A DNA stretch of 64,000 nucleotides, taken from the NCBI GenBank assembly GCA_017537025.1, contig JAFWCB010000008.1, forward strand, positions 496,001 to 560,000, read 5' to 3'. Positions 55,734 to 64,000 of this stretch are shown here, in pieces. Both the position numbers and the translations under genes were made by a program. The stretch comes from Sediminibacterium sp. Its GTDB lineage: Bacteria; Bacteroidota; Bacteroidia; Chitinophagales; Chitinophagaceae. Each line of letters begins with the position of its first letter. The stretch's first letter is position 1. The notes beneath the pieces are model-generated. The model did no database searches and was not told where the DNA came from. It saw only the letters and a program-made list of their open reading frames with translations.

Positions 55734-55741
55734 TACCTTTG
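55734..55741 (+). promoter_or_regulatory. Candidate -7 element for ileS
   Basis: TACCTTTG followed by C matches TAnnTTTGc, 37 nt before the ileS ATG at 55779. Confidence 0.55.
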
Positions 55742-55778
55742 CAACTATTTTTTAACCTGGAGTTTATTGGAAAGAATC

Positions 55779-58700
55779 ATGAGTGCGAAATATGCTGAAT
55801 TTTCGGGATTGAATTTACCCGCTATTGAACAGGAAATATTACAAAAGTGGATTGCGGAGCAAGCTTTTGAGAGAAGTATTTCGTTACGCGAAGGGAAAAA
55901 GCCTTTTGTTTTTTATGAGGGCCCGCCCAGTGCCAATGGTATGCCCGGTATTCACCATGTTATTTCTCGTACATTGAAAGATATGGTTTGTAGATACAAA
56001 ACCATGCAAGGTTTTCAAGTAAAACGTAAAGGAGGATGGGATACACATGGTTTGCCCATTGAATTAGGGGTTGAAAAAGAACTTGGTATTACTAAAGAAG
56101 ATATCGGTGTAAAAATTACTATAGAAGAATATAATGCCAAGTGCAGAGAAGCAGTATTGCGTTATAAAAAAGAATGGGATACCATTACTACTAAAATGGG
56201 CTATTGGGTGGATCTGAATAAACCCTACATCACATTCGAAAATGAATATATTGAAACGCTTTGGTGGATGTTGAGTGAACTTTACAAGAAAGGCTACCTC
56301 TATGAAAGCGTATCTATTCAACCCTATTCCCCTGCAGCGGGAACGGGATTGAGTTCACATGAATTAAACCAACCCGGTACTTATAAAGATGTAAAGGATA
56401 CGAGTGCGGTGGCGATGTTTGAAGTTAATCAATCTTCAATCTTCAATCTTCGCTCCTTTAAAGAAATTGACCCTTCCACCTTACACCCTACAGCCTCCAC
56501 CTTCTTTCTCGCATGGACAACCACTCCCTGGACCTTGCCTTCCAATTTAGGGTTAACTGTTGGGGCAAATATTGATTATATATTGGTAAAAACATTCAAT
56601 CCATATACCCACATTCCGGTTCATGTTATTCTCGCCAAAGCCTTATTGGGAAAGTATTTTAAGCCTGAAGGAGAAAATGGTGATTTTAATGCCTATAATG
56701 AAAAAGCAAAAATTTTGCCATGGGTAATACTTGCATCTTTCAAAGGAGTTGAATTAGAAAATTGTCAATACGAGCAACTACTTCCTTATGAAGCTAATTC
56801 TTTAGAAGCGATTACCGCTATTACACCCACTGCAAAACCATTCCGGGTAATGTTGGGTGATTTTGTTACTACAGAAGATGGTACCGGTATTGTACATACT
56901 GCACCGGCATTTGGGGCCGATGATTATAAGGTTGGTAAGAAATACGATATCGGTATCCTTACAATGGTGGATAAGGAGGGAAAATTTGTAGATGGACTCG
57001 GTGAATTTAGCGGTCGCTATGTTAAAAATTATAAAGACGACCCTAATTATGTGGATGTGAATGTAGATATCTGCGTGAAACTCAAAAAAGAAAACAGGGC
57101 TTTTAAAGTAGAGAAATACGAACACAATTATCCGCATTGCTGGCGAACCGATAAGCCTATTTTATACTATCCACTCGATGCTTGGTTTATTAAAACAACG
57201 GCAGTTAAAGATAGAATGGTGGAACTCAATAAAACCATTAATTGGAAACCAAAATCTACCGGTGAAGGCAGATTTGGGAATTGGTTGGAAAATATGGTTG
57301 ACTGGAATTTGAGTAGGAGCCGCTATTGGGGAACACCATTACCTATTTGGCGTACGGAAGATGGCACTGAAGAAATTTGTATCGGCTCTATTGCCGAGTT
57401 GAATGAAAGTATTCGCAAAGCCAATGAGGTTTTAGGTGGCGATATCAATAAACATTATTTGCATGAAGGAATCCTCGACCTGCATAAGCCTTTTGTAGAT
57501 GATATTGTTTTGGTGAGTGCAACTGGCAAGCCCATGAAACGAGTGCTCGATTTAATTGATGTGTGGTTTGACAGTGGTGCCATGCCATATGCCCAATGGC
57601 ACTATCCTTTCGAGAATAAGGATTTAGTGGATAAAGGAGAAGCTTTCCCGGCAGATTTTATTGCGGAAGGTGTAGATCAAACACGTGGCTGGTTTTATAC
57701 TTTGCACGCATTGGGAGTCATGTTATTTGATAGCGTTGCCTATAAAAATGTGGTGAGTAATGGATTAGTGCTTGATAAAAATGGGAATAAAATGAGTAAG
57801 CGATTGGGGAATGTTGTAAACCCTTTCGATACTATTGAAAAATATGGAGCAGATGCTACTCGCTGGTACTTAATTACCAACGCTTCACCCTGGGATAATT
57901 TGAAATTCGATTTAGCTGGTATACAAGAAGTACAACGTAAATTTTTTGGTACCCTATATAATACCTACCAATTCTTTTCACTTTATGCTAATGTGGATGG
58001 TTTTGCCTTTAAAGAGGCTTATATACCGCTGGCTGAGCGACCTGAAATAGATCGCTGGATCTTATCATCCCTTAATAGTTTAGTAAAAACAGTTACAGAG
58101 GCAATGAATGATTATGAGCCAACTATTGCAGGTAGGGCTATTGAAGATTTTGTAGATGCCCAGCTGAGTAACTGGTATGTGCGTTTGTGTAGGAGAAGAT
58201 TTTGGAAAGGTGAATATGAAGGAGATAAAATTGCTGCTTACCAAACATTATATGAGTGTTTAGAAACATTGGTAAGATTAATTGCGCCGGTTTCTCCATT
58301 TTTTAGTGATGCTGTATTTATGAATTTGAATGCTGTAACCAAGCGTTTTGATGTAACTTCTATTCATCATGCAGAATTTCCTGTTTGTAATGAGGCGGTT
58401 ATCGATCCTTTACTAGAGGGAAGAATGCAGTTGGCGCAAGATGCTTGCTCATTGGTTTTATCACTTAGAAAAAAAGTGAATATTAAGGTTCGTCAACCCC
58501 TTCAAAAAATCATGATCCCGGTATTAAACCCGGCCATGAAAGAGCAATTGGAGAAAATGGAAGACTTGATTACCGCAGAAGTGAATGTAAAAGAAATCGA
58601 ATACCTCGCCGAGAACTCTGGGGTAATTCGCAAAAAAGCAAAAGCAAATTTTAAAACCTTAGGGTCGAAATTAGGGGCTGCCATGAAAGAAGCGGCTGTT

Positions 58701-59153
58701 AAAATTGCTGCTTTTTCTCAATCCGAAATTTCAGTTTTAGAGCAACATGGTAAATTGAATTTGCAGATCGGCCCTAACAACTATACGATTGAGCTACAGG
58801 ATGTAGAAATTACTGCAGACGATATACCCGGTTGGAGTGTTGCTAGCAAAGGTGCGTTAACAGTAGCACTGGATATTACGATAACCGACTCGTTAAGGAA
58901 AGAGGGAGATGCACGCGAATTTGTAAATAGAGTACAAAATATTCGGAAAGAAAGCGGTTTTGACCTTACAGACCGTATATTCGTGCAAATTGAAGAGAGT
59001 CCTACCCTCAAGGCCTCGATTATTGAATTTAACGACTATATTTGCCGCGAAATTTTGGCAGATGGGATTGACTGGGTGCCCCAAATGGCTACTGGCACTG
59101 AAATTGAAGTCAACGACGTATTGCTAAAAGTGGTAGTAAACAAAAAAGGATAA
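55779..59153 (+). CDS. ileS: Isoleucyl-tRNA synthetase
   Basis: The ATG at 55779 gives about 1124 residues; a TTG four codons upstream is the alternative. It is the eukaryote-like class I form typical of Bacteroidota: HIGH-like motif in 'PPSANGMPGIHHVISRTLKD', editing domain 'AWTTTPWTLPSNLGLTVG', and KMSKS in 'NGNKMSKRLGNVV'. The C-terminal anticodon-binding domain is complete. Between 'DTSAVAMFEV' and 'FFLAWTTTPW' (residues about 216-243) it carries a loop encoded by short-word repeats (see findings). The stop is 4 nt before the DksA-like gene start. Confidence 0.97.
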   Translation: MSAKYAEFSGLNLPAIEQEILQKWIAEQAFERSISLREGKKPFVFYEGPPSANGMPGIHHVISRTLKDMVCRYKTMQGFQVKRKGGWDTHGLPIELGVEKELGITKEDIGVKITIEEYNAKCREAVLRYKKEWDTITTKMGYWVDLNKPYITFENEYIETLWWMLSELYKKGYLYESVSIQPYSPAAGTGLSSHELNQPGTYKDVKDTSAVAMFEVNQSSIFNLRSFKEIDPSTLHPTASTFFLAWTTTPWTLPSNLGLTVGANIDYILVKTFNPYTHIPVHVILAKALLGKYFKPEGENGDFNAYNEKAKILPWVILASFKGVELENCQYEQLLPYEANSLEAITAITPTAKPFRVMLGDFVTTEDGTGIVHTAPAFGADDYKVGKKYDIGILTMVDKEGKFVDGLGEFSGRYVKNYKDDPNYVDVNVDICVKLKKENRAFKVEKYEHNYPHCWRTDKPILYYPLDAWFIKTTAVKDRMVELNKTINWKPKSTGEGRFGNWLENMVDWNLSRSRYWGTPLPIWRTEDGTEEICIGSIAELNESIRKANEVLGGDINKHYLHEGILDLHKPFVDDIVLVSATGKPMKRVLDLIDVWFDSGAMPYAQWHYPFENKDLVDKGEAFPADFIAEGVDQTRGWFYTLHALGVMLFDSVAYKNVVSNGLVLDKNGNKMSKRLGNVVNPFDTIEKYGADATRWYLITNASPWDNLKFDLAGIQEVQRKFFGTLYNTYQFFSLYANVDGFAFKEAYIPLAERPEIDRWILSSLNSLVKTVTEAMNDYEPTIAGRAIEDFVDAQLSNWYVRLCRRRFWKGEYEGDKIAAYQTLYECLETLVRLIAPVSPFFSDAVFMNLNAVTKRFDVTSIHHAEFPVCNEAVIDPLLEGRMQLAQDACSLVLSLRKKVNIKVRQPLQKIMIPVLNPAMKEQLEKMEDLITAEVNVKEIEYLAENSGVIRKKAKANFKTLGSKLGAAMKEAAVKIAAFSQSEISVLEQHGKLNLQIGPNNYTIELQDVEITADDIPGWSVASKGALTVALDITITDSLRKEGDAREFVNRVQNIRKESGFDLTDRIFVQIEESPTLKASIIEFNDYICREILADGIDWVPQMATGTEIEVNDVLLKVVVNKKG
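56425..56505 (+). repeat. Repeat words in frame inside ileS (element H)
   Basis: Three exact tandem copies of AATCTTC (56431-56451) and, about 20 nt later, CCCTTCCACCTT with CCTCCACCTT. The first set matches element A after ruvB and the second is the reverse complement of words in element C. The insert encodes roughly QSSIFNLRSFKEIDPSTLHP and adjacent residues within a variable loop of the editing region. Confidence 0.6.
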
Positions 59154-59157
59154 TCTC

Positions 59158-60117
59158 ATGGCTACAAAGAAAGCAGCCCCAGCAAAAAAGACGGCTCCAG
59201 CGAAAAAAACGGCTAAGCCGGCTCCAAAAGCCCCCGCAAAGAAAGCAGCTCCCGCAAAAAAACCGGCAGCTCCTGTAAAAAAAGCGGCTCCGGCAAAGCC
59301 TGCCCCTAAAAAATCGCCTGCCAAAAAGGCGGCTAAACCTGTAGCTGCTCCTTCCAAAAAAGCATCTGCACCAGCTAAACCTGTAGCTGCTCCTTCCAAA
59401 AAAGCATCTGCACCAGCTAAGCCAGTGGCAAAACCTGCTCCTGCGAAGCCTGTTTCTAAAGCGGCGCCTGCAAAAGCCCCGGTTAAAGCTCCGGTTGCTC
59501 CTGCAAAACCTGTAGCCAAAGTGCCGGCTTCACCTGCGCCGGCTCCTAAACCGGCTCCGGCTCCAAAGCCTGCCGTTAAAGCCGCTCCTTTGCCTCCGGT
59601 AAAACCTGTAAAAAAAGATCCTGGCCCCATTAAGGATGTAAAACTTCCTAAAATAGCTACTAAAACCAGCGTTCCTTATAATCCTGGTTATACTTCTTTG
59701 GAGAAAAGAGTTGAGGTTGCCAAACCCGGTGGACCATTAGTAAAATATAGCGATAGCGATTTGAATGAATTTCGTGAATTGATCAATAAAAAATTGGAAG
59801 CTGCTAAAAAAGAGTTAGCCTATTTACAAGGATTGATTACACGTAAAGATGATATGGGCGGCGATAATGACGATTCTCGTTATATGACTATGGAAGATGG
59901 TACGATGAGTATGGAAAAAGAGCAATTGAGTCAAATGGCTAGCCGTCAAATCACTTATATTGATCACTTGGAGAAAGCGATTATGCGTATAGAGAACAAA
60001 ACTTACGGTATATGTAGAGTTACCGGTAAACTGATCGATAAAGCTCGGTTACGTGCTGTTCCCCATGCAACACTTAGCTTGGAAGCTAAATTGGGTTTAG
60101 TAAAGCCGGCGGAATAG
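59158..60117 (+). CDS. DksA/TraR-like protein with long Lys/Ala/Pro-rich N-terminal tail
   Basis: A 319-residue protein. Residues 1-165 are an extended basic region of Ala, Lys and Pro (AAPAKK-like units), similar in composition to histone H1-like tails and likely disordered and nucleic-acid binding. Residues about 195-319 form the DksA/TraR coiled coil ('ELINKKLEAAKKELAYLQGL') and C-terminal region ('YGICRVTGKLIDKARLRAVP'). The zinc finger keeps only one Cys of the usual four, so zinc binding is doubtful. Within the tail a 42-bp unit is exactly duplicated (59332-59415). Sequence composition is strongly biased relative to neighbours. Confidence 0.85.
   Translation: MATKKAAPAKKTAPAKKTAKPAPKAPAKKAAPAKKPAAPVKKAAPAKPAPKKSPAKKAAKPVAAPSKKASAPAKPVAAPSKKASAPAKPVAKPAPAKPVSKAAPAKAPVKAPVAPAKPVAKVPASPAPAPKPAPAPKPAVKAAPLPPVKPVKKDPGPIKDVKLPKIATKTSVPYNPGYTSLEKRVEVAKPGGPLVKYSDSDLNEFRELINKKLEAAKKELAYLQGLITRKDDMGGDNDDSRYMTMEDGTMSMEKEQLSQMASRQITYIDHLEKAIMRIENKTYGICRVTGKLIDKARLRAVPHATLSLEAKLGLVKPAE
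59332..59415 (+). repeat. Exact 42-bp tandem duplication in the Lys/Ala/Pro tail
   Basis: Two identical 42-bp copies (59332-59373 and 59374-59415) add 14 residues each (AKPVAAPSKKASAP). Being identical at every synonymous site, the duplication is recent. Confidence 0.85.
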
Positions 60118-60162
60118 GGCTTAGTAAACGAGTAACTAAGTAATAAGGCCCAATATATTTCT

Positions 60163-60202
60163 AGACCTGTTAGGTTTTAAAATGACTTAACAGGTCTTTT
60201 TG
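60163..60202 (+). terminator. Terminator after the DksA-like gene
   Basis: AGACCTGTTA (60163-60172) pairs with TAACAGGTCT (60188-60197) around a 15-nt loop, followed by TTTTTG. Confidence 0.8.
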
Positions 60203-60212
60203 TTGATATCCG

Positions 60213-60240
60213 GGTAGGCTGAGCGGAGTCGAAGTCTACC
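60213..60240. repeat. Common Bacteroidota intergenic word GGCTGAGCGGAGTCGAAG
   Basis: GGTAG...CTACC flanks GGCTGAGCGGAGTCGAAG, a word I recall as frequent in intergenic hairpins of Bacteroidota. It overlaps the stop codon of the ABC exporter gene. Confidence 0.45.
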
Positions 60241-62065
60241 TAACCTCCTGCATATCTACCAACTTTTTATAAATACCATTTGTAGTAAGTAAACTATCAT
60301 GTGTACCTCTTTCGGCTATCTCTCCTTTTTGTAATACTATAATTTCATCGGCATGACGAATGGTGGAGAGTCTGTGTGCAATTACGATAGAAGTACGATT
60401 TTGCATCATATTATTGATAGCATCTTGTACCAGTTTTTCACTTTCTGTGTCCAATGAGGATGTAGCTTCATCTAAAATAAGAATAGGCGGGTTTTTCAAT
60501 ACGGCTCTAGCTATTGTAACACGCTGACGTTCTCCGCCACTTAATTTTGAGCCTCTATCGCCAATATTAGTATCAAAACCTTCTTCTTTTTTCTGGATGA
60601 ACTGCAAGGCATTGGCCACCCGAGCCGCTTGTTCAATCGCCTCAATATTTATTTCCTCAGTTCCTAGAGCAATATTATTGGCAATCGTATCATTAAATAA
60701 AATAGGCTCCTGGGTTACAATACCCATGATGCTACGAATACTTTTTAATGTGTAATTTTTAATGTTTACACCATCGATTAAAATCTCACCACTGGTTACA
60801 TCGTGAAAGCGAGGAATTAGGTCGGCTAATGAACTTTTACCCGCCCCGGAAGATCCTACCAAGGCAATCGTTTTCCCCTTTTCAATAATAAGGTTAATAT
60901 TTTTTAGAACTGTGATATCATTGTAACCAAAGGATACATTTTTAAATTCAATGCGCTCTTTGAATTCTTTAAGTTGAGTTGCCTCTGGTAAATCGGTAAC
61001 AGTAAGTGGAGCTTTTAATATTTCCTCTATACGCATAATAGCGGCACTACCTCGCTGTGCGTTGTAATAGGCTGTGGATAAGGATTTCGCTGGATTGATA
61101 ATCTGTGTAAAAATTAAAATATAACTGATAAAACTGTCGCCTTTTAATCCGGCTTCATGCCCTAAAACCAATCTTCCTCCGAACCAAAGAATACAACTCA
61201 ATACGATAACACCCATAAATTCCGACATAGGCGAAGCCAGATCGCGCCTAAAATTCATGCGGTTCCGAATATGATTTAAGCGATTGTTAGTAGCAAAAAA
61301 TTTAGTGCGTAAAATCATTTCTGCATTAAAGGCCTTGATTACTCTTAGTCCACCTAAAGTTTCATCGAGTATCGACATAAGCGTACCTAATTCCTCAGCA
61401 GAAGCTGTGGATTGTTTTTTTAATGATCGGCTGATTCTGCCAATTAAAAAACCGGTAAGCGGTAAGAGTACAAGTAGGAATAGGGATAAAAGTGGGCTAA
61501 TATATACCAGCACACCGAGGATGATGAGAATATTTAATGGGTCTCGAATTAAACCTTCTAATGTGCTCATCACACTCCATTCTACCTCATTCGCATCATT
61601 ACTCATCCTGCTGATGATATCGCCTTTTTTTTGTTCTGTAAAAAAGCCGATAGGTAATTCCAAAATCTTTGCGTACAAATCTGAGCGCAACTTAGTCATC
61701 ACATAATTGCGCATGGGAGCTAATACCCGATAGGAGAGATACGTGAACAAATTTTTAAAGAAAATGGAAAGGATGATGATGATACAAACAGCTCCTAGCG
61801 CATATATAGCTCCTTTCTCTTCTATCAATCCATTGAATTCATAACGAAAATAATCGGATAGTTTTTTTAACCCTTCAATCGACCAACTCATAGCCGGTTT
61901 GGCTATATTTTCTTTCTGCTCCGTAAACAATAGTTTAAGAATTGGAGATAATAATGCCAATGAAATAAGGGAGAAAAGAATAGATAATAGGTTGAAAACA
62001 ACGTACAAAACAATATTTCGCTTCTGGCTACTCAGGTAAAATAAAATCCGTTCAAAACGCTTCAT
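60236..62065 (-). CDS. ABC exporter (MsbA-like half transporter)
   Basis: The ATG at 62065 gives about 609 residues. Six membrane helices lie in residues 1-330, and the ATPase domain has Walker A 'ALVGSSGAGKSSLADLIPRF', signature 'LSGGERQRVTIARAV', Walker B 'ILILDEATSSLD' and H-loop 'IVIAHRLSTI'. The membrane half has coupling-helix residues ('RLNHIRNRMNFRRD'). Family members include lipid A/phospholipid flippase MsbA and multidrug exporters; here the lipid role is favoured only by family resemblance. Confidence 0.92.
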   Translation of the reverse strand: MKRFERILFYLSSQKRNIVLYVVFNLLSILFSLISLALLSPILKLLFTEQKENIAKPAMSWSIEGLKKLSDYFRYEFNGLIEEKGAIYALGAVCIIIILSIFFKNLFTYLSYRVLAPMRNYVMTKLRSDLYAKILELPIGFFTEQKKGDIISRMSNDANEVEWSVMSTLEGLIRDPLNILIILGVLVYISPLLSLFLLVLLPLTGFLIGRISRSLKKQSTASAEELGTLMSILDETLGGLRVIKAFNAEMILRTKFFATNNRLNHIRNRMNFRRDLASPMSEFMGVIVLSCILWFGGRLVLGHEAGLKGDSFISYILIFTQIINPAKSLSTAYYNAQRGSAAIMRIEEILKAPLTVTDLPEATQLKEFKERIEFKNVSFGYNDITVLKNINLIIEKGKTIALVGSSGAGKSSLADLIPRFHDVTSGEILIDGVNIKNYTLKSIRSIMGIVTQEPILFNDTIANNIALGTEEINIEAIEQAARVANALQFIQKKEEGFDTNIGDRGSKLSGGERQRVTIARAVLKNPPILILDEATSSLDTESEKLVQDAINNMMQNRTSIVIAHRLSTIRHADEIIVLQKGEIAERGTHDSLLTTNGIYKKLVDMQEVR

Positions 62066-62127
62066 AATCAAGAATAAATGATAAAACACCCCAAAGTAAC
62101 TAATTTTACACCCATAAACGATGGATT

Positions 62128-62475
62128 ATGGAGGAAGGTAAAAGACAAAGACAAGTGGCGGGGGCGCTACAAGAGCAGTTTAACGACATTTTTTTGCGGT
62201 TAAACCTAACCATGATTGATGGAGGTATGGTATCGATTGCTAGCGTAAAAGTTACGCCAGACCTGTTAGAAGCCAGGGTTTACCTGAGTTTATTTCAGGT
62301 TAAAGATAATACCAAAGTGATGAAAGCTATAGAAGCAAGGGCTTGGGAAATAAAAAAAGAATTGGCATCTCGTATGAAAAACCAATTACGCAGAATACCG
62401 GTTATTCATTTCTATAACGATGATACGCTCGATTATGTATTCAAAATGGAAGAAATTTTCAAGAATATCAAATAA
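62128..62475 (+). CDS. rbfA: Ribosome-binding factor A
   Basis: A 115-residue RbfA with KH-like fold: 'RQRQVAGALQEQFNDIFLRL' at the start, 'SIASVKVTPDLLEARVYLSL' and the terminal 'ELASRMKNQLRRIPVIHFYN'. It matures the 16S rRNA 5' end in cold-shock conditions. Its stop overlaps the start of the next gene by 1 nt (TAATG). An ATG at 62121 lies in another frame and is not used. Confidence 0.95.
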   Translation: MEEGKRQRQVAGALQEQFNDIFLRLNLTMIDGGMVSIASVKVTPDLLEARVYLSLFQVKDNTKVMKAIEARAWEIKKELASRMKNQLRRIPVIHFYNDDTLDYVFKMEEIFKNIK

Positions 62476-63689
62476 TGAATTTTCTTTTTGCCTGGCGCTA
62501 TTTTCGATCAAAAAAATCTACCAATGCGATAAATATTATTGCTTGGATAGCAGTTACGGCTATTGCGGTGGGTACAGCAGCACTAATCATTATCTTAAGT
62601 GTTTTCAATGGTTTTGAATCTTTAGTTAAAAGTTTATATGGCGATTTTTATCCATCCATAAAAATTATCCCGGCAACGGGGAAAGTGCAAGCAGTTAGTA
62701 AAGAGAATCTGCAAGCATTGGGTAAAATTAATGGAATAGCGGCTTTCAGCGCTATTGTAGAAGAAAAGGCATTACTAACCGGTAATGCACAAACAATTGT
62801 AACTATAAGAGGGGTTGATGCTAATTATCTTGCCATTAACCCGCTAGCTAAATATATTCAACGGGGGAAATTTGAAACCGGTACCGCACAAGAACCTCAA
62901 TTAATAATGGGTGCCGGTGTTGAAAATGCTGCCGCTATTGATTTTATTTCAGGGGCTCGAAATACGGTTGTTTATTTTCCCAATAAAAATAGTAGTAGTT
63001 TGTTGCAAAGTGATGGCCTCAATGCTTTTAATATAGTACCGTCGGGAACTTTTGTTATTCAACAGGATTTTGATAATAAATACGCCTTTACCAATATCAA
63101 CTTTATGCGGTATATGCTTGATCTTAAACCCGATGAAGTAACTGCTGTAGAAGTGAAAACCAATGTGAAAGAGGCATCTATTAAGCCTGCAATTGAGAAA
63201 ATTTTTGGAAAAAAATGGATAGTTGAAACCAGGTATGAGCAAAACCAATCTCTGTATGCTGTTATGCAAATGGAGAAATGGGTAATTTATGGTATCCTTT
63301 GCCTTATACTTGTAGTAGCTGCATTTAATATGATTGGTGCTATAACCATGTTGGTATTAGAGAAGCAAAGAGATATTGCAGTGCTTAAAGCTTTAGGTGC
63401 AACCAATCAAAAAGTCAGAAATATTTTTTTATCAACCGGCATGCTACTAGCCACCATAGGAAGCTCCGTGGGATTGGTTTTCGCGGGTATTATTTGTTGG
63501 TTACAATATCAGTATCACCTTATTAAGTTAGGAGGCTCTACCTTTATCATTGATTATTATCCGGTAGATTTATCTGTATTTGATTTTGTATTAGTTGCTA
63601 TAACTGTTATTGCTATTAGCTATATAGCAGCTTGGTTTAGTGCTCGTAAAGCAGCGCTAACAAGTTATTCTTTAAGATCCACGAACTAA
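62475..63689 (+). CDS. LolC/LolE-like ABC transporter permease (FtsX family)
   Basis: A 404-residue membrane protein with four membrane segments: one N-terminal ('IIAWIAVTAIAVGTAALIII'), then a periplasmic domain of about 220 residues, and three C-terminal helices ('AVLKALGATNQKVRNIFLST' in the loop). The MacB/FtsX permease core motif is present. LolC/E release lipoproteins from the inner membrane with LolD; no LolD gene is adjacent, so the ATPase partner must be elsewhere. The 3' end converges with a transketolase gene, overlapping by 4 nt. Confidence 0.88.
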   Translation: MNFLFAWRYFRSKKSTNAINIIAWIAVTAIAVGTAALIIILSVFNGFESLVKSLYGDFYPSIKIIPATGKVQAVSKENLQALGKINGIAAFSAIVEEKALLTGNAQTIVTIRGVDANYLAINPLAKYIQRGKFETGTAQEPQLIMGAGVENAAAIDFISGARNTVVYFPNKNSSSLLQSDGLNAFNIVPSGTFVIQQDFDNKYAFTNINFMRYMLDLKPDEVTAVEVKTNVKEASIKPAIEKIFGKKWIVETRYEQNQSLYAVMQMEKWVIYGILCLILVVAAFNMIGAITMLVLEKQRDIAVLKALGATNQKVRNIFLSTGMLLATIGSSVGLVFAGIICWLQYQYHLIKLGGSTFIIDYYPVDLSVFDFVLVAITVIAISYIAAWFSARKAALTSYSLRSTN

Positions 63690-64000
63690 TAATCACCTAA
63701 TGTTTCCGGAAGTTGAGCTAATGCTTTTGCTAATTGCTCATCATTAGGAGCAATACCATGCCATTCATGACTACCTTCCATAAAATCAATGCCTTTACCC
63801 ATTTCCGTTTTCATGAGGATGCAAATCGGTTTACCCTTACCTGTTTTTGATTTAGCTAAATCAAGTACGGTTACTACATCATCCATGTCATTACCTTGCA
63901 TATCGAGTACTTGCCAATTAAATGCTTCAAATTTCGAGTGTAGGCTATCTAATGCCATAACTTTGGCTGTTGGACCATCTATTTGTTGACCGTTCCAATC
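63686..64000 (-). CDS. Transketolase N-terminal subunit (partial, C-terminal part)
   Basis: The frame is open to the right edge; the visible 104 residues end at 'LPETLGDY'. The motif 'DWNGQQIDGPTAKVM' and 'KGKPICILMKTEMGKGIDFM', with 'SHEWHGIAP', match the end of the N-terminal (thiamine-diphosphate) half of split transketolases. In such organisms a separate C-terminal subunit gene usually lies downstream; here downstream on the minus strand is the lolC/E-like gene in the opposite direction, so it is not there. Confidence 0.88.
   Translation of the reverse strand, partial: DWNGQQIDGPTAKVMALDSLHSKFEAFNWQVLDMQGNDMDDVVTVLDLAKSKTGKGKPICILMKTEMGKGIDFMEGSHEWHGIAPNDEQLAKALAQLPETLGDY

Noticed and set aside
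59124-59630. Gly/Ala-rich 168-codon frame opposite the DksA-like gene
   Set aside because: It is the complement of the Lys/Ala/Pro repeats and its composition is explained by that.

Overview
The window looks like chromosomal DNA of a Bacteroidota bacterium, most likely Chitinophagaceae-like (family-level inference). The reasons are promoters of the TTTG-N19-TAnnTTTG type, a fused lpxC-fabZ gene, PorX and a type IX secretion C-terminal sorting domain, two tandem clpP genes, a tricorn-like S41 protease, an alpha2-type glycyl-tRNA synthetase, and a TraR/DksA-like protein with a long Lys/Ala/Pro tail. Most genes are housekeeping and tightly packed. No prophage, transposase, CRISPR array or plasmid function is visible.

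Layout. 1-2245: end of a membrane-anchored AraC-type regulator, a DoxX gene interrupted by an in-frame TAG, and two small exported proteins. 2337-8396: tricorn-like protease, M23 peptidase, and a MarR/NmrA-like/F420-type reductase operon with two matching operator candidates. 8484-16217: ruvB, an OmpR-type regulator, recQ overlapping a copper-type P-ATPase, tsaE and alanine dehydrogenase. 16244-21439: lipid A operon (HD hydrolase, lpxD, lpxC-fabZ, lpxA, lone ABC ATPase). 21635-28556: porX, a small conserved protein, an MBL hydrolase, a helix-hairpin-helix membrane protein, an acyl-CoA dehydrogenase and a TPR histidine kinase. 28549-33116: tRNA-Leu, tig, clpP, clpP, clpX and a 55-residue protein, all on the minus strand. 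33145-39457: PAS kinase, methionine sulfoxide reductase, flippase, an MbnP-like protein with a MauG/MbnH-like di-haem protein, arfB and dtd. 39568-50059: MazG-like protein, glyS, ferredoxin-NADP reductase, a T9SS-secreted subtilase, a lipoprotein and mfd. 50111-64000: DUF5679-like protein, gyrB, a Cys-rich AraC regulator, a lipoprotein, a D-2-hydroxyacid dehydrogenase, ileS, a DksA-like protein, an MsbA-like exporter, rbfA, a lolC/E-like permease and the end of a transketolase subunit.

The most unusual signal is a set of palindromic elements built from iterated short words such as AATCTTC, ATAGGTTATAGG, GGTGGAAGGGATAAGG and AGTGGGTAGTG. They fill intergenic gaps and run right up to start and stop codons. 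The same words occur in frame inside variable loops of ileS and, less certainly, glyS. This resembles the coding-region palindromic elements of Rickettsia, but no homology is implied. No gene-free stretch exceeds about 225 bases.
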